A stretch of 64,000 nt of DNA from an uncultured Paracoccaceae bacterium (GTDB lineage: Bacteria; Pseudomonadota; Alphaproteobacteria; Rhodobacterales; Rhodobacteraceae). Numbering within the stretch: the stretch's first letter is position 1; every line of letters begins with the position of its first letter. Of the stretch, positions 49,000 to 59,108 are shown one piece after another. The position numbers and the translations under genes were made by a program. Below the pieces are notes generated by a model. That model had not been told where the DNA came from and did no database searches. It saw only the letters and a program-made list of their open reading frames with translations. Location of the stretch: assembly GCA_947501355.1 (NCBI GenBank), contig CANMVA010000001.1, positions 124,001 to 188,000 of the forward strand, read 5' to 3'.

Positions 49000-50508
49000 A
49001 TGACCAAACCCGTCGTTCTTTGCATCCTTGACGGCTGGGGCGCGCGCGCCGAGACGGAGGGGAACGCCCCCGCCTTGGCCAATACGCCCAATTTTGATCG
49101 GATCATGGCGGACTGTCCGAATGCGACGCTCCTGACTCACGGACCGGATGCGGGGCTGCCGAGCGGACAGATGGGCAACTCGGAAGTGGGCCATACGAAT
49201 ATCGGCGCAGGCCGCTTGGTAGCGATGGATCTGGGGCAGATTGATCTGTCGATCGAGGATGGCTCTTTCTTTGAGAACGAGGCGATCCTCGGGTTTATTG
49301 AGACGCTCAAAGACACCGGCGGCACGGCGCATCTGATGGGGCTGCTCTCAGATGGGGGCGTGCATGGGCATGTCAGCCATATCGAAGCGGCCGCCAAGAT
49401 GATTGCCGATGCCGGTGTGCCGGTGATTTTCCATGCGATCACAGACGGGCGGGACGTCGCGCCGAAGTCTGCCGACCGCTATCTGGAGGGGTTGCGCCTG
49501 CCCGAGGCCGCGCAGATCGGCACCGTGATCGGGCGTTACTTCGCGCTGGATCGGGACAATCGCTGGGAGCGGGTGAAGACCGCTTATGACACGATTGTTC
49601 TGGGCGAAGGTGCGCGGGCCAAGACCGCGTCAGAGCCGATTGAAACAGCCTATGCCAAGGACGTCACGGATGAGTTTATCCCCGCCACAGTGATCGCAGA
49701 CTACGCCGGGCTCACCGACAAAGACGGCCTCTTCTGCCTCAATTTCCGTGCCGACCGCGCGCGCGAGATTTTGGCGGCGATCTGCGCCCCCGACTTTGAC
49801 GCGTTTGACATAGGCGACCGCCCCAGACTAGCGACGCAGTTGGGCATGGTGGAGTATTCCGACGCTCATAGCCAATACCTCGCCACGGCTTTTCCGAAAC
49901 GCGACATCCAGAACACGCTGGGCGCATGGGTGGCCAAGAAAGGTCTCAATCAGTTCCGACTGGCCGAGACCGAGAAGTACCCCCATGTGACGTTCTTTCT
50001 GAACGGCGGGATTGAGGTGCCGGAAGAGGGCGAGGACCGCTTTATGCCGCCTTCCCCCAAAGTCGCGACCTATGATTTGCAGCCCGAAATGTCAGCGGCT
50101 GAGGTGACCGAGAAATTCGTGGAGGCCATCGAGAAAGGCTATGACCTGATCGTCACGAATTACGCGAATCCGGATATGGTTGGGCATACCGGCGATCTTG
50201 AGGCTGCGATCAAGGCCTGCGAGGCCGTGGATCAAGGGCTTGGCCAAGTATTGGACGCATTGGAAAAAGCAGGTGGCGCGATGATCGTCACCGCCGATCA
50301 CGGCAATTGCGAAGTGATGATCGACCCTGACACCGGCGGTGCGCATACGGCGCATACGACGAACCCGGTGCCGGTTATCCTCGTCGGGGCGCCAGAGGGT
50401 GCTACGCTCTCAGAAGGGCGGCTTGCCGATCTCGCGCCGTCGCTTTTGGAACTGATGGGCCTTGATCAACCTGACGAGATGACCGGAAAGTCCCTGATCC
50501 GCCGATGA
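49000..50508 (+). CDS. gpmI: 2,3-bisphosphoglycerate-independent phosphoglycerate mutase
   Basis: 502 aa; VVLCILDGWGARAETEGNAPALANTPNFDRI; DAGLPSGQMGNSEVGHTNIGAGR. Confidence 0.96.
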   Translation: MTKPVVLCILDGWGARAETEGNAPALANTPNFDRIMADCPNATLLTHGPDAGLPSGQMGNSEVGHTNIGAGRLVAMDLGQIDLSIEDGSFFENEAILGFIETLKDTGGTAHLMGLLSDGGVHGHVSHIEAAAKMIADAGVPVIFHAITDGRDVAPKSADRYLEGLRLPEAAQIGTVIGRYFALDRDNRWERVKTAYDTIVLGEGARAKTASEPIETAYAKDVTDEFIPATVIADYAGLTDKDGLFCLNFRADRAREILAAICAPDFDAFDIGDRPRLATQLGMVEYSDAHSQYLATAFPKRDIQNTLGAWVAKKGLNQFRLAETEKYPHVTFFLNGGIEVPEEGEDRFMPPSPKVATYDLQPEMSAAEVTEKFVEAIEKGYDLIVTNYANPDMVGHTGDLEAAIKACEAVDQGLGQVLDALEKAGGAMIVTADHGNCEVMIDPDTGGAHTAHTTNPVPVILVGAPEGATLSEGRLADLAPSLLELMGLDQPDEMTGKSLIRR

Positions 50509-51617
50509 TCCGCGCGCTTGCCATAGGTTTGGCCCTTCTGGCCGCGCCCGCACAGGCCGACCCCGCGGAGGCCGCGCGCGCAGCATCCGAACAGCTGAAT
50601 GCGGCCTCGCTTGCCCTGCAAGAGGCCGAAGGGCGACGCGACCGGGTATCGGCATTGACGCAGACCGTTCAGGCTTACGAAGCCGGGCTCTCCGCCATGC
50701 GCGACGGGCTGCGCCGCGCGTCGATCCGGGAACAGGCGCTTGAGCGGGATCTGGCCAGCAAATCCCGAGAAATTGCGCAGTTGCTTTCGGTGCTGCAAAC
50801 CATCGAAAGCGCCCCTGCGCCGCTGTTGATGATGCACCCAAGCGGGCCGCTGGGCAGTGCACGCTCTGGCATGATCGTGTCCGAGGTCACCCCCGCCCTG
50901 CAGGTTGAGGCCGCCGTGCTCAAAGCGCAACTGGACGAGATGCAAACCCTCCGCGTGCTGCAGGAAAGCGCGACAGAAACGCTGCGCAATGGCCTGAACG
51001 AGGTGCAAACGGCGCGCACCGCGCTGAGCCAAGCGATCTCCCAACGCACGGATTTGCCGCGACGATTTACCGAAGACCCGGTGAAAACCGCGATCCTTCT
51101 GGACAGCAGCGAAACGCTCGAAGCCTTTGCCAGCGGACTGTCAGAAATCCCGGTGGATGGCTCGGAATCTGCCGCGCCCTTCAACCCGATCGCCAAAGGC
51201 GACCTGCCGCTGCCGGTCACGGGCCAGGTTCTGCGCCAGTTCAACGAGGCCGACGCCGCGGGCATCCGCCGCCCCGGCGTTCTGATCGCGACGCGCCCCC
51301 GCGCTTTGGTGACGACGCCCGTCGCCGCCTCCATCCGCTATCGCGGGCCGCTACTGGATTATGGCAACGTCATCATTCTGGAACCCGAGGCGGGCGCGCT
51401 GGTCGTGATGGCAGGGCTTGGCCAGGTTTACGGCGCGATCGGCGATGTGTTGCCGGAAGGCAGTGCTGTCGGGCTGATGGGTGGCCCTGTTAACACGAAT
51501 TTGACTGCATCGTCACTCGCGGGTAGCGCCCCTCGCTCAGAAACGCTTTATATAGAGACAAGAGAAGCCAACACGCCCGTGGACCCGTCAAGCTGGTTTG
51601 CGCTGACAAAGGAATGA
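50505..51617 (+). CDS. Murein hydrolase activator EnvC-like protein with degenerate LytM domain
   Basis: 370 aa; signal peptide, long coiled-coil, C-terminal M23-like fold; between gpmI and ctpA. Confidence 0.8.
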   Translation: MIRALAIGLALLAAPAQADPAEAARAASEQLNAASLALQEAEGRRDRVSALTQTVQAYEAGLSAMRDGLRRASIREQALERDLASKSREIAQLLSVLQTIESAPAPLLMMHPSGPLGSARSGMIVSEVTPALQVEAAVLKAQLDEMQTLRVLQESATETLRNGLNEVQTARTALSQAISQRTDLPRRFTEDPVKTAILLDSSETLEAFASGLSEIPVDGSESAAPFNPIAKGDLPLPVTGQVLRQFNEADAAGIRRPGVLIATRPRALVTTPVAASIRYRGPLLDYGNVIILEPEAGALVVMAGLGQVYGAIGDVLPEGSAVGLMGGPVNTNLTASSLAGSAPRSETLYIETREANTPVDPSSWFALTKE

Positions 51618-52951
51618 GCATGAAAAAGTTCGTGATGGCCGCATTGGGCGGCATTGCCACAGCAACAATCGTGACAACTCAGGTCGCTGGCCCGTTGATC
51701 GCGCAAGAGGCCGAGAACAGCGCGTCGGTCTATGAACAGCTTGATCTGTTCGGAGATATTTTTGAACGTATCCGCGGCCAGTATGTGGAAGAGGTCGAAA
51801 GCTCTGATCTGATTGAGGCAGCGATTAACGGGATGCTGACCTCCCTTGATCCGCATTCGTCCTACCTGTCGCCCGATGATGCCGCCGATATGCGTGTGCA
51901 GACGCGCGGTGAGTTTGGCGGTCTGGGCATTGAGGTGACGCAGGAAGAGGGCTTTGTGAAAGTCGTCTCGCCCATTGACGGCACCCCTGCCGATCAGGCG
52001 GGTGTCGAGGCGGGCGATTTCATCACCCATGTGGATGGCGAAAGCGTGCTGGGTCTGAACCTTGATGAGGCGGTCGACATGATGCGCGGCCCCGTCGGGT
52101 CCGAGATCATCATCACTATTGTGCGCGAAGGCGAGGTTGAGCCGTTTGACGTCACCATCGTGCGCGACACAATCAAGCTGACCGCCGTGCGCACCCGCAC
52201 CGAAGGCGACACGGTCGTGCTGCGCGTGACCACGTTTAACGACCAGACCTCCCCCGGTCTGGAAGAAGGCATCGCCGAGCAGGTTGAAGAGGCAGGCGGT
52301 ATCGAGAACGTCAACGGCTTCGTGCTGGATATGCGCAACAACCCCGGCGGTTTGCTGACCGAAGCGATCCGCGTGTCGGATTTCTTCCTTGATAAGGGCG
52401 AGATCGTCTCGACCCGTGGCCGCGACCCCGAAGACGGCGACCGCTTCAACGCGACGCCCGGTGATCTGGCCCAAGGCAAGCCAATTGTCGTGCTGATCAA
52501 TGGCGGCTCCGCGTCCGCGTCCGAGATTGTTGCGGGTGCCCTGCAAGACCACCGCCGCGCGATTGTCGTGGGCACCAAGAGCTTCGGCAAAGGCTCGGTC
52601 CAGACGGTCATGCCCCTGCGCGGTGACGGCGCGATGCGCCTGACGACAGCGCGCTACTACACGCCGTCCGGACGCTCCATTCAGGCGCTGGGCGTCTCTC
52701 CCGACATCATCGTGGAGCAGCCCCGCCCTGCGGAAGTCACCGAGGAAGAGGAAGAGGATGCACGCTCCCGCTCCGAGGCTGATCTGCGCGGCAGCCTGAA
52801 CAATGACAGCCTGTCAGAGGACGAGATTCAGCAAATCGAAGCGGATCGCGCACGTGCCGAACAAGCTGCAGAACTGCGTGAAGAAGACTATCAACTGGCT
52901 TACGCCATCGACATTCTGACCGGCCTGAATGCGCTGGGTCCGGTTGAGTAA
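51614..52951 (+). CDS. ctpA: S41 family C-terminal processing peptidase
   Basis: 445 aa; PDZ plus S41: GFVLDMRNNPGGLLTEAI, LINGGSASASEIVAGALQDHRRAIVVGTKSFGKGSVQ. Confidence 0.95.
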   Translation: MSMKKFVMAALGGIATATIVTTQVAGPLIAQEAENSASVYEQLDLFGDIFERIRGQYVEEVESSDLIEAAINGMLTSLDPHSSYLSPDDAADMRVQTRGEFGGLGIEVTQEEGFVKVVSPIDGTPADQAGVEAGDFITHVDGESVLGLNLDEAVDMMRGPVGSEIIITIVREGEVEPFDVTIVRDTIKLTAVRTRTEGDTVVLRVTTFNDQTSPGLEEGIAEQVEEAGGIENVNGFVLDMRNNPGGLLTEAIRVSDFFLDKGEIVSTRGRDPEDGDRFNATPGDLAQGKPIVVLINGGSASASEIVAGALQDHRRAIVVGTKSFGKGSVQTVMPLRGDGAMRLTTARYYTPSGRSIQALGVSPDIIVEQPRPAEVTEEEEEDARSRSEADLRGSLNNDSLSEDEIQQIEADRARAEQAAELREEDYQLAYAIDILTGLNALGPVE

Positions 52952-52987
52952 AAGGAGCGGCCCGGGCACCCGTCCGGGCCAACCACA

Positions 52988-53470
52988 ATGACCCCCGAAG
53001 ACATCGCAAAACTCCCTTACCGGCCCTGCGTTGGCCTGATGCTGGTCAATGGCGCGGGCCAAGTGTTCGTCGCCCAGCGCAACGACCGCTACACCGAGGC
53101 GTGGCAGATGCCGCAAGGCGGTGTTGACGAGGGCGAAGACCCGCGCGAGGCCGCGCTGCGCGAGCTTTGGGAGGAGACCGGGCTCACCGCCGACATGGTC
53201 ACGGTCGAGGCGGAAAGCAAAGACTGGCTGCCTTACGAGCTGCCCCATGATCTGGTCCCGCAGATTTGGAAAGGGCGCTATCGCGGGCAGAAGCAAAAGT
53301 GGTTTCTGCTGCGGTTTCACGGGGCCGACAGCGACATCAATATCGAGACAGAGCAGCCCGAGTTCTCTGCCTGGAAATGGGCCGCGCCCGAGACGCTGAT
53401 CGACGCGATTGTGCCGTTCAAGCGCGATGTCTATGCCGCCGTGCTGGACGAGTTTGCCGACAAGCTTTGA
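52988..53470 (+). CDS. rppH: RNA pyrophosphohydrolase (Nudix)
   Basis: 160 aa; [21 protein letters not shown], Nudix box [23 protein letters not shown]. Confidence 0.94.
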   Translation: MTPEDIAKLPYRPCVGLMLVNGAGQVFVAQRNDRYTEAWQMPQGGVDEGEDPREAALRELWEETGLTADMVTVEAESKDWLPYELPHDLVPQIWKGRYRGQKQKWFLLRFHGADSDINIETEQPEFSAWKWAAPETLIDAIVPFKRDVYAAVLDEFADKL

Positions 53471-53519
53471 TGCGTCTGAGGCGTTGCGCCGGACGGCGTG
53501 ACGGGCTACGCAAACGGCC

Positions 53520-54374
53520 ATGGGAAAAGCGAAACTTGATACACAAGCCATTGGTCTGGATGCGGGCCTTGCCTTCACAAAATGGGTGACGGGCGCAGAG
53601 AACCTGCATTACGGGCTGTGGGACGGGCTGGATGTGACCGCCGGAAACCTGCGCGCGGCGCAGGATGCCTATACCGACAAGCTGTTCCGATTGCTCCCTG
53701 ATCAGCCCTGCCGCATTCTGGATATCGGTGGCGGCGCGGGGGAGACCGCGCGCAAACTGATCGCACTGGGGCACAGTGTGGATATCGTCGTGCCCTCGAA
53801 ATTCCTCGCCGACCGCTGCCGCGCCAATGCGCCCAAAGCTACCGTGCACGAGATGATGTTCGAGGATTTCCAATCCGAGCCGCGCTTTGATCTGTGCCTC
53901 TTTTCCGAGAGCTACCAGTACATTCCGCTGGATCAGGGCCTGCCGAAATGCCTGCGCCTGCTGGAACCAGGCGGCAAGATCATCATCTCCGACTGCTTCC
54001 GCACGCCTGCCTACAAGGTTGCGAACCTCTCGGCCAAAGTGGGCGGCGGGCACCGCGAAAAGGCGTTCCGCTCCATGCTGGAGACCCAATCGGTGCGCAT
54101 CGCGTTTGAGGAGGATATCACCGCCTCCGTCGCGCCCTCCGTCGATCTGGAACAGGGGCTTTTCAACGTATTCGGCTACGCCGCCACCCGGATCGACACC
54201 GAACTTGCCGCCAAACGCCCCAAAGCGCGCTGGCTGCTGCACCGCGTGCTGCGTTTGCTGATGTCCGAACGCCGCCGCGCGCGCCTGGATGAGCGTCTGA
54301 ACAAACAGACCCGCAACGCCGACGCGTTTAAGACCTACAACCGCTATCTGATGATGGTGATCGAGCCTGCCTAA
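53520..54374 (+). CDS. Class I SAM-dependent methyltransferase
   Basis: 284 aa; CRILDIGGGAGETARKLIALG motif I; LCLFSESYQYIPLDQGLPKCLRLLEPGGKIIISD. Confidence 0.88.
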   Translation: MGKAKLDTQAIGLDAGLAFTKWVTGAENLHYGLWDGLDVTAGNLRAAQDAYTDKLFRLLPDQPCRILDIGGGAGETARKLIALGHSVDIVVPSKFLADRCRANAPKATVHEMMFEDFQSEPRFDLCLFSESYQYIPLDQGLPKCLRLLEPGGKIIISDCFRTPAYKVANLSAKVGGGHREKAFRSMLETQSVRIAFEEDITASVAPSVDLEQGLFNVFGYAATRIDTELAAKRPKARWLLHRVLRLLMSERRRARLDERLNKQTRNADAFKTYNRYLMMVIEPA

Positions 54375-55729
54375 CGCAGCTTCTTGAGCAACGTCATCGA
54401 CGGGTAGCCATCCGGCGTCAGCCCGCGCGCTTTCTGAAACTTGCGGATCGCGGCGATCGTGTTCGGCCCGATGCGCCCGTCCACACCTTGGGTGCTGAAC
54501 CCAGCATTGGTCAGGCGCTGCTGCAACTCTTTGCGCTCGGCTGACTTCAACGCGCGATCCCCGCGGGGCCAACTGGCTTGGAACGCCCGTTTGCCCGCGA
54601 TCCGGTCGCTCAAGTGACCCACACCGATCACATAGGCATCGGCGGCGTTATAGCGTTCGATCACGCTGAAATTCTTGAAGATCATAAAAGCAACGCCCTC
54701 AGATCCCGCAGGCAACAGGATCGACGCAGAGCCATAATTCGGTACCGCCCGACCATCCAACCCGCGCACACCAAGACGGCTCCACTGATTGGGCATTTTC
54801 TTGATCTTGCGATCAGCGAGCGCGTAATCAAACCCACGCGGCAGCTGCACTTCAACGCCCCACGGCATGCCTTTCACCCAGCCAAACCGCTTGAGGTAAT
54901 TCGCGGTCGAGGCCAGCGCATCCGTTGGATCATCAGACCAGATATCGCGGCGGCCATCGCCGTTGAAATCCTGCGCATAGTCCAGATACGACGTCGGCAT
55001 GAACTGCGTATGCCCCATGGCTCCCGCCCAGCTTCCGGTCATGCCTTGCACATCCGTGTCGCCATTCTGCAGGATGCGCAAAGCCGCGATCAGTTGTTCT
55101 TCGAAGAACGCCCCGCGACGGCCATCATAGGCCAGCGTTGCCATCGCGGGGATCACTTCGGTCTTGCCGCGCACGGCACCGTAAGCGCTTTCTAATCCCC
55201 AGACGGCTACGACAACTTCCTTGTCGACGCCATACTTCGACTCAATTCGATCCAGCTTGGCCGCATGGGTCCGCAAAGCCGATTTACCATTGCGGATGCG
55301 GCTGTCAGAGACGGCACTGTCGAGATAATCCCACAGGGTTTTCGTGAACTCCGACTGGTTGCGATCCCGGCTGATCGCATCGGAATTATACCGCGCGTTG
55401 CGGAACGCCTTATCGAGCGTGCGCTGCGAAATCCCCTGCGCCCGCGCGCGTTGCCTGAAGCCCTCAATCCAGCGCTGAAAACCGATATTGGACGTGGAAA
55501 TCTGCTGCTCGGTCACGGTCGTACTCCTCCGCGTCACATCAACGGCGCGGTCGGGCCGAATAGTGGGCCGGATCGATGTGCCCACAACAAAAACAACGGG
55601 TTGCGCGGTCAGACGCTCCACAATCGCAGCGCGGGATTCCGGGCGGATCGACGTGGTTGGCGCAGCCGCGCTCGCCATGCCAGCCGCCATCAAAAGACCG
55701 CCGATCAAACCTGTCTTGAGTAGTGTCAT
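54371..55729 (-). CDS. Lytic murein transglycosylase (MltB-like) with peptidoglycan-binding domain
   Basis: Start MTLLKTGLIGG (55729); VDKEVVVAVWGLESAYGAVRG, GSWAGAMGHTQFMPTSYLDYAQDFNGDGRRDIW; C-terminal PG_binding_1. Confidence 0.93.
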   Translation of the reverse strand: MTLLKTGLIGGLLMAAGMASAAAPTTSIRPESRAAIVERLTAQPVVFVVGTSIRPTIRPDRAVDVTRRSTTVTEQQISTSNIGFQRWIEGFRQRARAQGISQRTLDKAFRNARYNSDAISRDRNQSEFTKTLWDYLDSAVSDSRIRNGKSALRTHAAKLDRIESKYGVDKEVVVAVWGLESAYGAVRGKTEVIPAMATLAYDGRRGAFFEEQLIAALRILQNGDTDVQGMTGSWAGAMGHTQFMPTSYLDYAQDFNGDGRRDIWSDDPTDALASTANYLKRFGWVKGMPWGVEVQLPRGFDYALADRKIKKMPNQWSRLGVRGLDGRAVPNYGSASILLPAGSEGVAFMIFKNFSVIERYNAADAYVIGVGHLSDRIAGKRAFQASWPRGDRALKSAERKELQQRLTNAGFSTQGVDGRIGPNTIAAIRKFQKARGLTPDGYPSMTLLKKLR

Positions 55730-55823
55730 ATGCCTGCCCGCCTTTTTTAAGCGTTTGGGCAGAGCATACAGGGATTGTTTCCGTTCTGGAAGCAATCAGC
55801 GCAGGCGCGCGCAAAAACTTGCG

Positions 55824-58079
55824 TTACCGGCGGCGGGAGACCTTGCGTTTCACCTTATCGGCCTTGCGCTTGGCTTTGACCTTGCGCCGTTTGGGGGAGC
55901 CTCTGCGCGCGTTGCCGCCGCGCCCTTGGGGCAGGTCTTTGCCATCCAGTTCCAGCAGGTCGAGCATTAGGCCACCGGTCACCGGAACAGCCTCCGACAG
56001 CTTGACGAGAACGGTCTGACCCAGCGAAATCTCGATCCCCGTATCGGCGCCCATCAGCGTCTGGGTTTCCGCATCGTGGTGGAAATATTCGGACCCGATA
56101 TTGCGCATCGGCACCAAGCCGTCGGCACCCGTTTCATCCAGTTTCACAAAGACGCCAAACCGCGCGATCCCGCTGATCCGCCCGGTAAAAGTGCTGCCGA
56201 CGCGGTCGCTGAGATAGGCGGCCAGATAGCGGTCGGTCGTGTCGCGTTCGGCCATCATCGAGCGGCGTTCCGTGTCGGAGATTTGCACGGCGGTCGCGTC
56301 CAGCTCGGCAATATCCTCCGCGCTCAGCCCGTCTTTGCCCCAGCCATGCGCCGTGACCAGCGCGCGGTGCACGATCAGGTCGGCATAGCGGCGGATGGGC
56401 GAGGTGAAATGCGCGTAGCTTTTGAGCGACAGGCCAAAATGGCCAAAGTTTTCCGCGTTATAATAGGCCTGCGTCATGGAGCGCAGGGTGCTGAGGTTGA
56501 TCAGCTCAGCGAATTCGCTGCCCGCCGCGGCATTCAGCAACTGGTTCAGGTGGCGGGTGTGTAGAACCTGACCTTTGGCGAGGTTGAACCCAGCGGTTTG
56601 GGCCGTCTCGCGCAGGGCTTCCAGCTTTTCAGCGGTGGGTTCTTCATGGACCCGGAAGAGCAGCGGCTGGCCCTTGGCTTTGAGCGTCTCTGCCGCGGCG
56701 ACATTGGCGAGGATCATGAACTCTTCGATCAGCCGATGCGCGTCCAGCCGGTCCTTGAAGGCAACCGACTGCACCTCGCCCTCGTCGGTCAGGATGATGC
56801 GGCGTTCGGGCAGGTCCAGATCCAGAGGCTGGCGCTTTTCCCGAGCTTGGCGCGCGGCGTGGTAGGCGGCATAGAGGGGCGCGACCACCTCCTCCATCAA
56901 CGGCCCAACCTTGTCGTTTGGCGCGCCATCGACCGCCTCTTGCACCTCTTCGTAATTCAGCGACGCGGCAGAGCGCATGAGGCCGCGCACAAAGCGATGG
57001 CCCTTCAGCTCACCCCCCGCTGTCAGCTGCATGCGCACGGCAATACAGGCGCGCGGCACGCCTTCATGCAGCGAGCAAAGATCGCCGGACAATCGATCCG
57101 GCAACATCGGGACCACGCGATCGGGGAAATAGGTCGAATTCCCCCGCTTGCGCGCCTCGCGATCCAGCGCAGAGCCGGGCGTCACATAGGCCGCCACATC
57201 GGCAATCGCGACCCAAACCACATGGCCGCCGGGGTTCTTTGGGTCGTCATCGGCATGGGCGAAACAAGCGTCATCGTGGTCGCGCGCGTCGCTGGGATCA
57301 ATCGTGACCAAAGGCATATCGCGCAGGTCTTCGCGCCCTTTCAGGCCTGCAGGTTTCTTGGCGTCTGCCTCCGCGATCACCTCATCCGGGAAATCGTCCG
57401 GGATGCCATGCTGGTGGATCGCAATCAGCGACACCGCCTTGGGCGCCGAGGGATCACCCAGCCGACTCACAATTCGCGCTTTGGGTAGCCCCATACGCAC
57501 CTTCGGCCCCGATTGCTCTGCCTCGACCAACTCGCCATCGCGCGCACCGTGTGTCGCGCCGGCCGGCACATCCCATTCGCGGTCGCTGCCCTTGTCGATG
57601 GGCACCACACGCCCGCCTTCCGCCTCTTTGCGGAAGACGCCCAGAATCTTGGTCGGGTTATGCCCAATACGCCGGATCAGACGCGCCTCATAAGCATGAT
57701 CTTCGCCCTTTACTTCCGTCAGACGCGCCAGAATCCGGTCGCCCTCACCCAGCGCCGGGTCACTGCCTCGCAGCACCATCAGCACGCGCGGCTCCTCCGC
57801 CTCGCCCTGCCATTCCAAGGGCTTCGCAAAAAGGTCACCGTCCCCATTCGGCGCCTGCACCTGCAGCACCGACACAGGCGGCAGCTTGTCCGGATCGCGG
57901 TAACTTTTCTTGCGTTTTTGCAGATGGCCGTCGGCCTCAAGCTCACGCAGCAAGCGCTTAAGATCAATCCGCGCGGCCCCTTTGATGCCAAAGGCGCGCC
58001 CGATATCGCGTTTGCTGGTTTGCGTGGGATTATCTGAAATCCACTGGAGGATTTCATCCTTGGTGGGAAGCCTGCTCAT
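55824..58079 (-). CDS. rnr: Ribonuclease R
   Basis: 751 aa; RNB motifs (VTIDPSDARDHDDACFA..., HFTSPIRRYADLIVHRAL), S1 domain, basic C-tail. Confidence 0.95.
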   Translation of the reverse strand: MSRLPTKDEILQWISDNPTQTSKRDIGRAFGIKGAARIDLKRLLRELEADGHLQKRKKSYRDPDKLPPVSVLQVQAPNGDGDLFAKPLEWQGEAEEPRVLMVLRGSDPALGEGDRILARLTEVKGEDHAYEARLIRRIGHNPTKILGVFRKEAEGGRVVPIDKGSDREWDVPAGATHGARDGELVEAEQSGPKVRMGLPKARIVSRLGDPSAPKAVSLIAIHQHGIPDDFPDEVIAEADAKKPAGLKGREDLRDMPLVTIDPSDARDHDDACFAHADDDPKNPGGHVVWVAIADVAAYVTPGSALDREARKRGNSTYFPDRVVPMLPDRLSGDLCSLHEGVPRACIAVRMQLTAGGELKGHRFVRGLMRSAASLNYEEVQEAVDGAPNDKVGPLMEEVVAPLYAAYHAARQAREKRQPLDLDLPERRIILTDEGEVQSVAFKDRLDAHRLIEEFMILANVAAAETLKAKGQPLLFRVHEEPTAEKLEALRETAQTAGFNLAKGQVLHTRHLNQLLNAAAGSEFAELINLSTLRSMTQAYYNAENFGHFGLSLKSYAHFTSPIRRYADLIVHRALVTAHGWGKDGLSAEDIAELDATAVQISDTERRSMMAERDTTDRYLAAYLSDRVGSTFTGRISGIARFGVFVKLDETGADGLVPMRNIGSEYFHHDAETQTLMGADTGIEISLGQTVLVKLSEAVPVTGGLMLDLLELDGKDLPQGRGGNARRGSPKRRKVKAKRKADKVKRKVSRRR

Positions 58080-58110
58080 ACCTTGTCGCTACCACGCAAG
58101 GCGCGCGCCG

Positions 58111-58686
58111 TCACCCGCGAAGATCGGCCACCGTGTCCACATCGCGCAAAGGGGCTACATAAGCGATGCGCAAGCCGGGCAAGCTCGCCTCCGTATCGGC
58201 CAAAGCATGCTCCGTCGACCAGCGCACGCCTTCAAACAGTGTGCGCGGCACCGAGCCCACGCGCTTCATGCCAACCAACCAATAGCCCCCATCCGGCGCG
58301 GGTCCAAACACCGCCTCATGATCGCCCAGCGCTGCAAAGGCTTCGGCAATCCGTGCCGCGGTCACACCCGGAACATCCGCCCCGATAATCGCCACCGGAC
58401 CGGGGGGCATCGTCCGAAACACCCGTGCCATCCGGTCCCCCAGATCGCCCGGCCCTTGCGGCACCCGAGGCAAATCTGCAGGCCAAACCCGGCTCAGCAT
58501 CCCCACCCGATCAGGCGCCACCGCCAGCACCACGTGCCACCGCGGATCGCGCACCCGCCGCAACAGCCCGCGCACCTGATGGCGAAACCACCACGCCGCC
58601 GCCGTCATCCCGATATCCCGACCCAGACGCGTCTTCACACGCCCCGGTCGCGACTCTTTCACCATGACAACCAGTGTCCGTTTCAC
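58111..58686 (-). CDS. TIGR04282/DUF2064-like glycosyltransferase
   Basis: 191 aa; VVMVKESRPGRVKTRLGRDIG..., VAIIGADVPGVTAARIAEAFAALGDHEAVFGPAPDGGYWLVGMKR. Confidence 0.85.
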   Translation of the reverse strand: MKRTLVVMVKESRPGRVKTRLGRDIGMTAAAWWFRHQVRGLLRRVRDPRWHVVLAVAPDRVGMLSRVWPADLPRVPQGPGDLGDRMARVFRTMPPGPVAIIGADVPGVTAARIAEAFAALGDHEAVFGPAPDGGYWLVGMKRVGSVPRTLFEGVRWSTEHALADTEASLPGLRIAYVAPLRDVDTVADLRG

Positions 58687-59108
58687 GAAAACAGCACCCG
58701 CATGTCGCGATGGGGGATCCGCGCATCCAGATATTCGGGGCCATAGGCCTCAAAGCCCAGCGCCTCGTAGAACCCGATCGCGCGCACCTGCGCCCCCAGC
58801 TTGACGCCTTTGACCTTTTCACCTTTGCGAAAATATCCAATGGCCCAGCGGATCAAGTCCGCGCCATGCCCATCGCTGCGATGATCGGGCGACACACAGA
58901 CCCGCTCCACCTTGCCCATGCCATCTACGACGCGCAGGCGCATCGTGCCAATCGGCGTATCGCCCACACGGAGCAGCACATGGGTCGCCTCCGGGTCGAG
59001 CCCGTCTACCTCTTCGGCTTCAGTCACGCCTTGTTCGCCCACAAAGACCTGGCGGCGCAGATCAAAACACGCCTGTTTGTCAGCGTCGGTTTCAGCAACG
59101 CGGATCAT
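58683..59108 (-). CDS. GNAT family N-acetyltransferase
   Basis: 141 aa; [16 protein letters not shown]..., [27 protein letters not shown]. Confidence 0.9.
   Translation of the reverse strand: MIRVAETDADKQACFDLRRQVFVGEQGVTEAEEVDGLDPEATHVLLRVGDTPIGTMRLRVVDGMGKVERVCVSPDHRSDGHGADLIRWAIGYFRKGEKVKGVKLGAQVRAIGFYEALGFEAYGPEYLDARIPHRDMRVLFS

Noticed and set aside
53418-54572. 384-aa minus-strand ORF over rppH end/methyltransferase
   Set aside because: Overlaps the methyltransferase with motif I and the lytic transglycosylase end; no domain.
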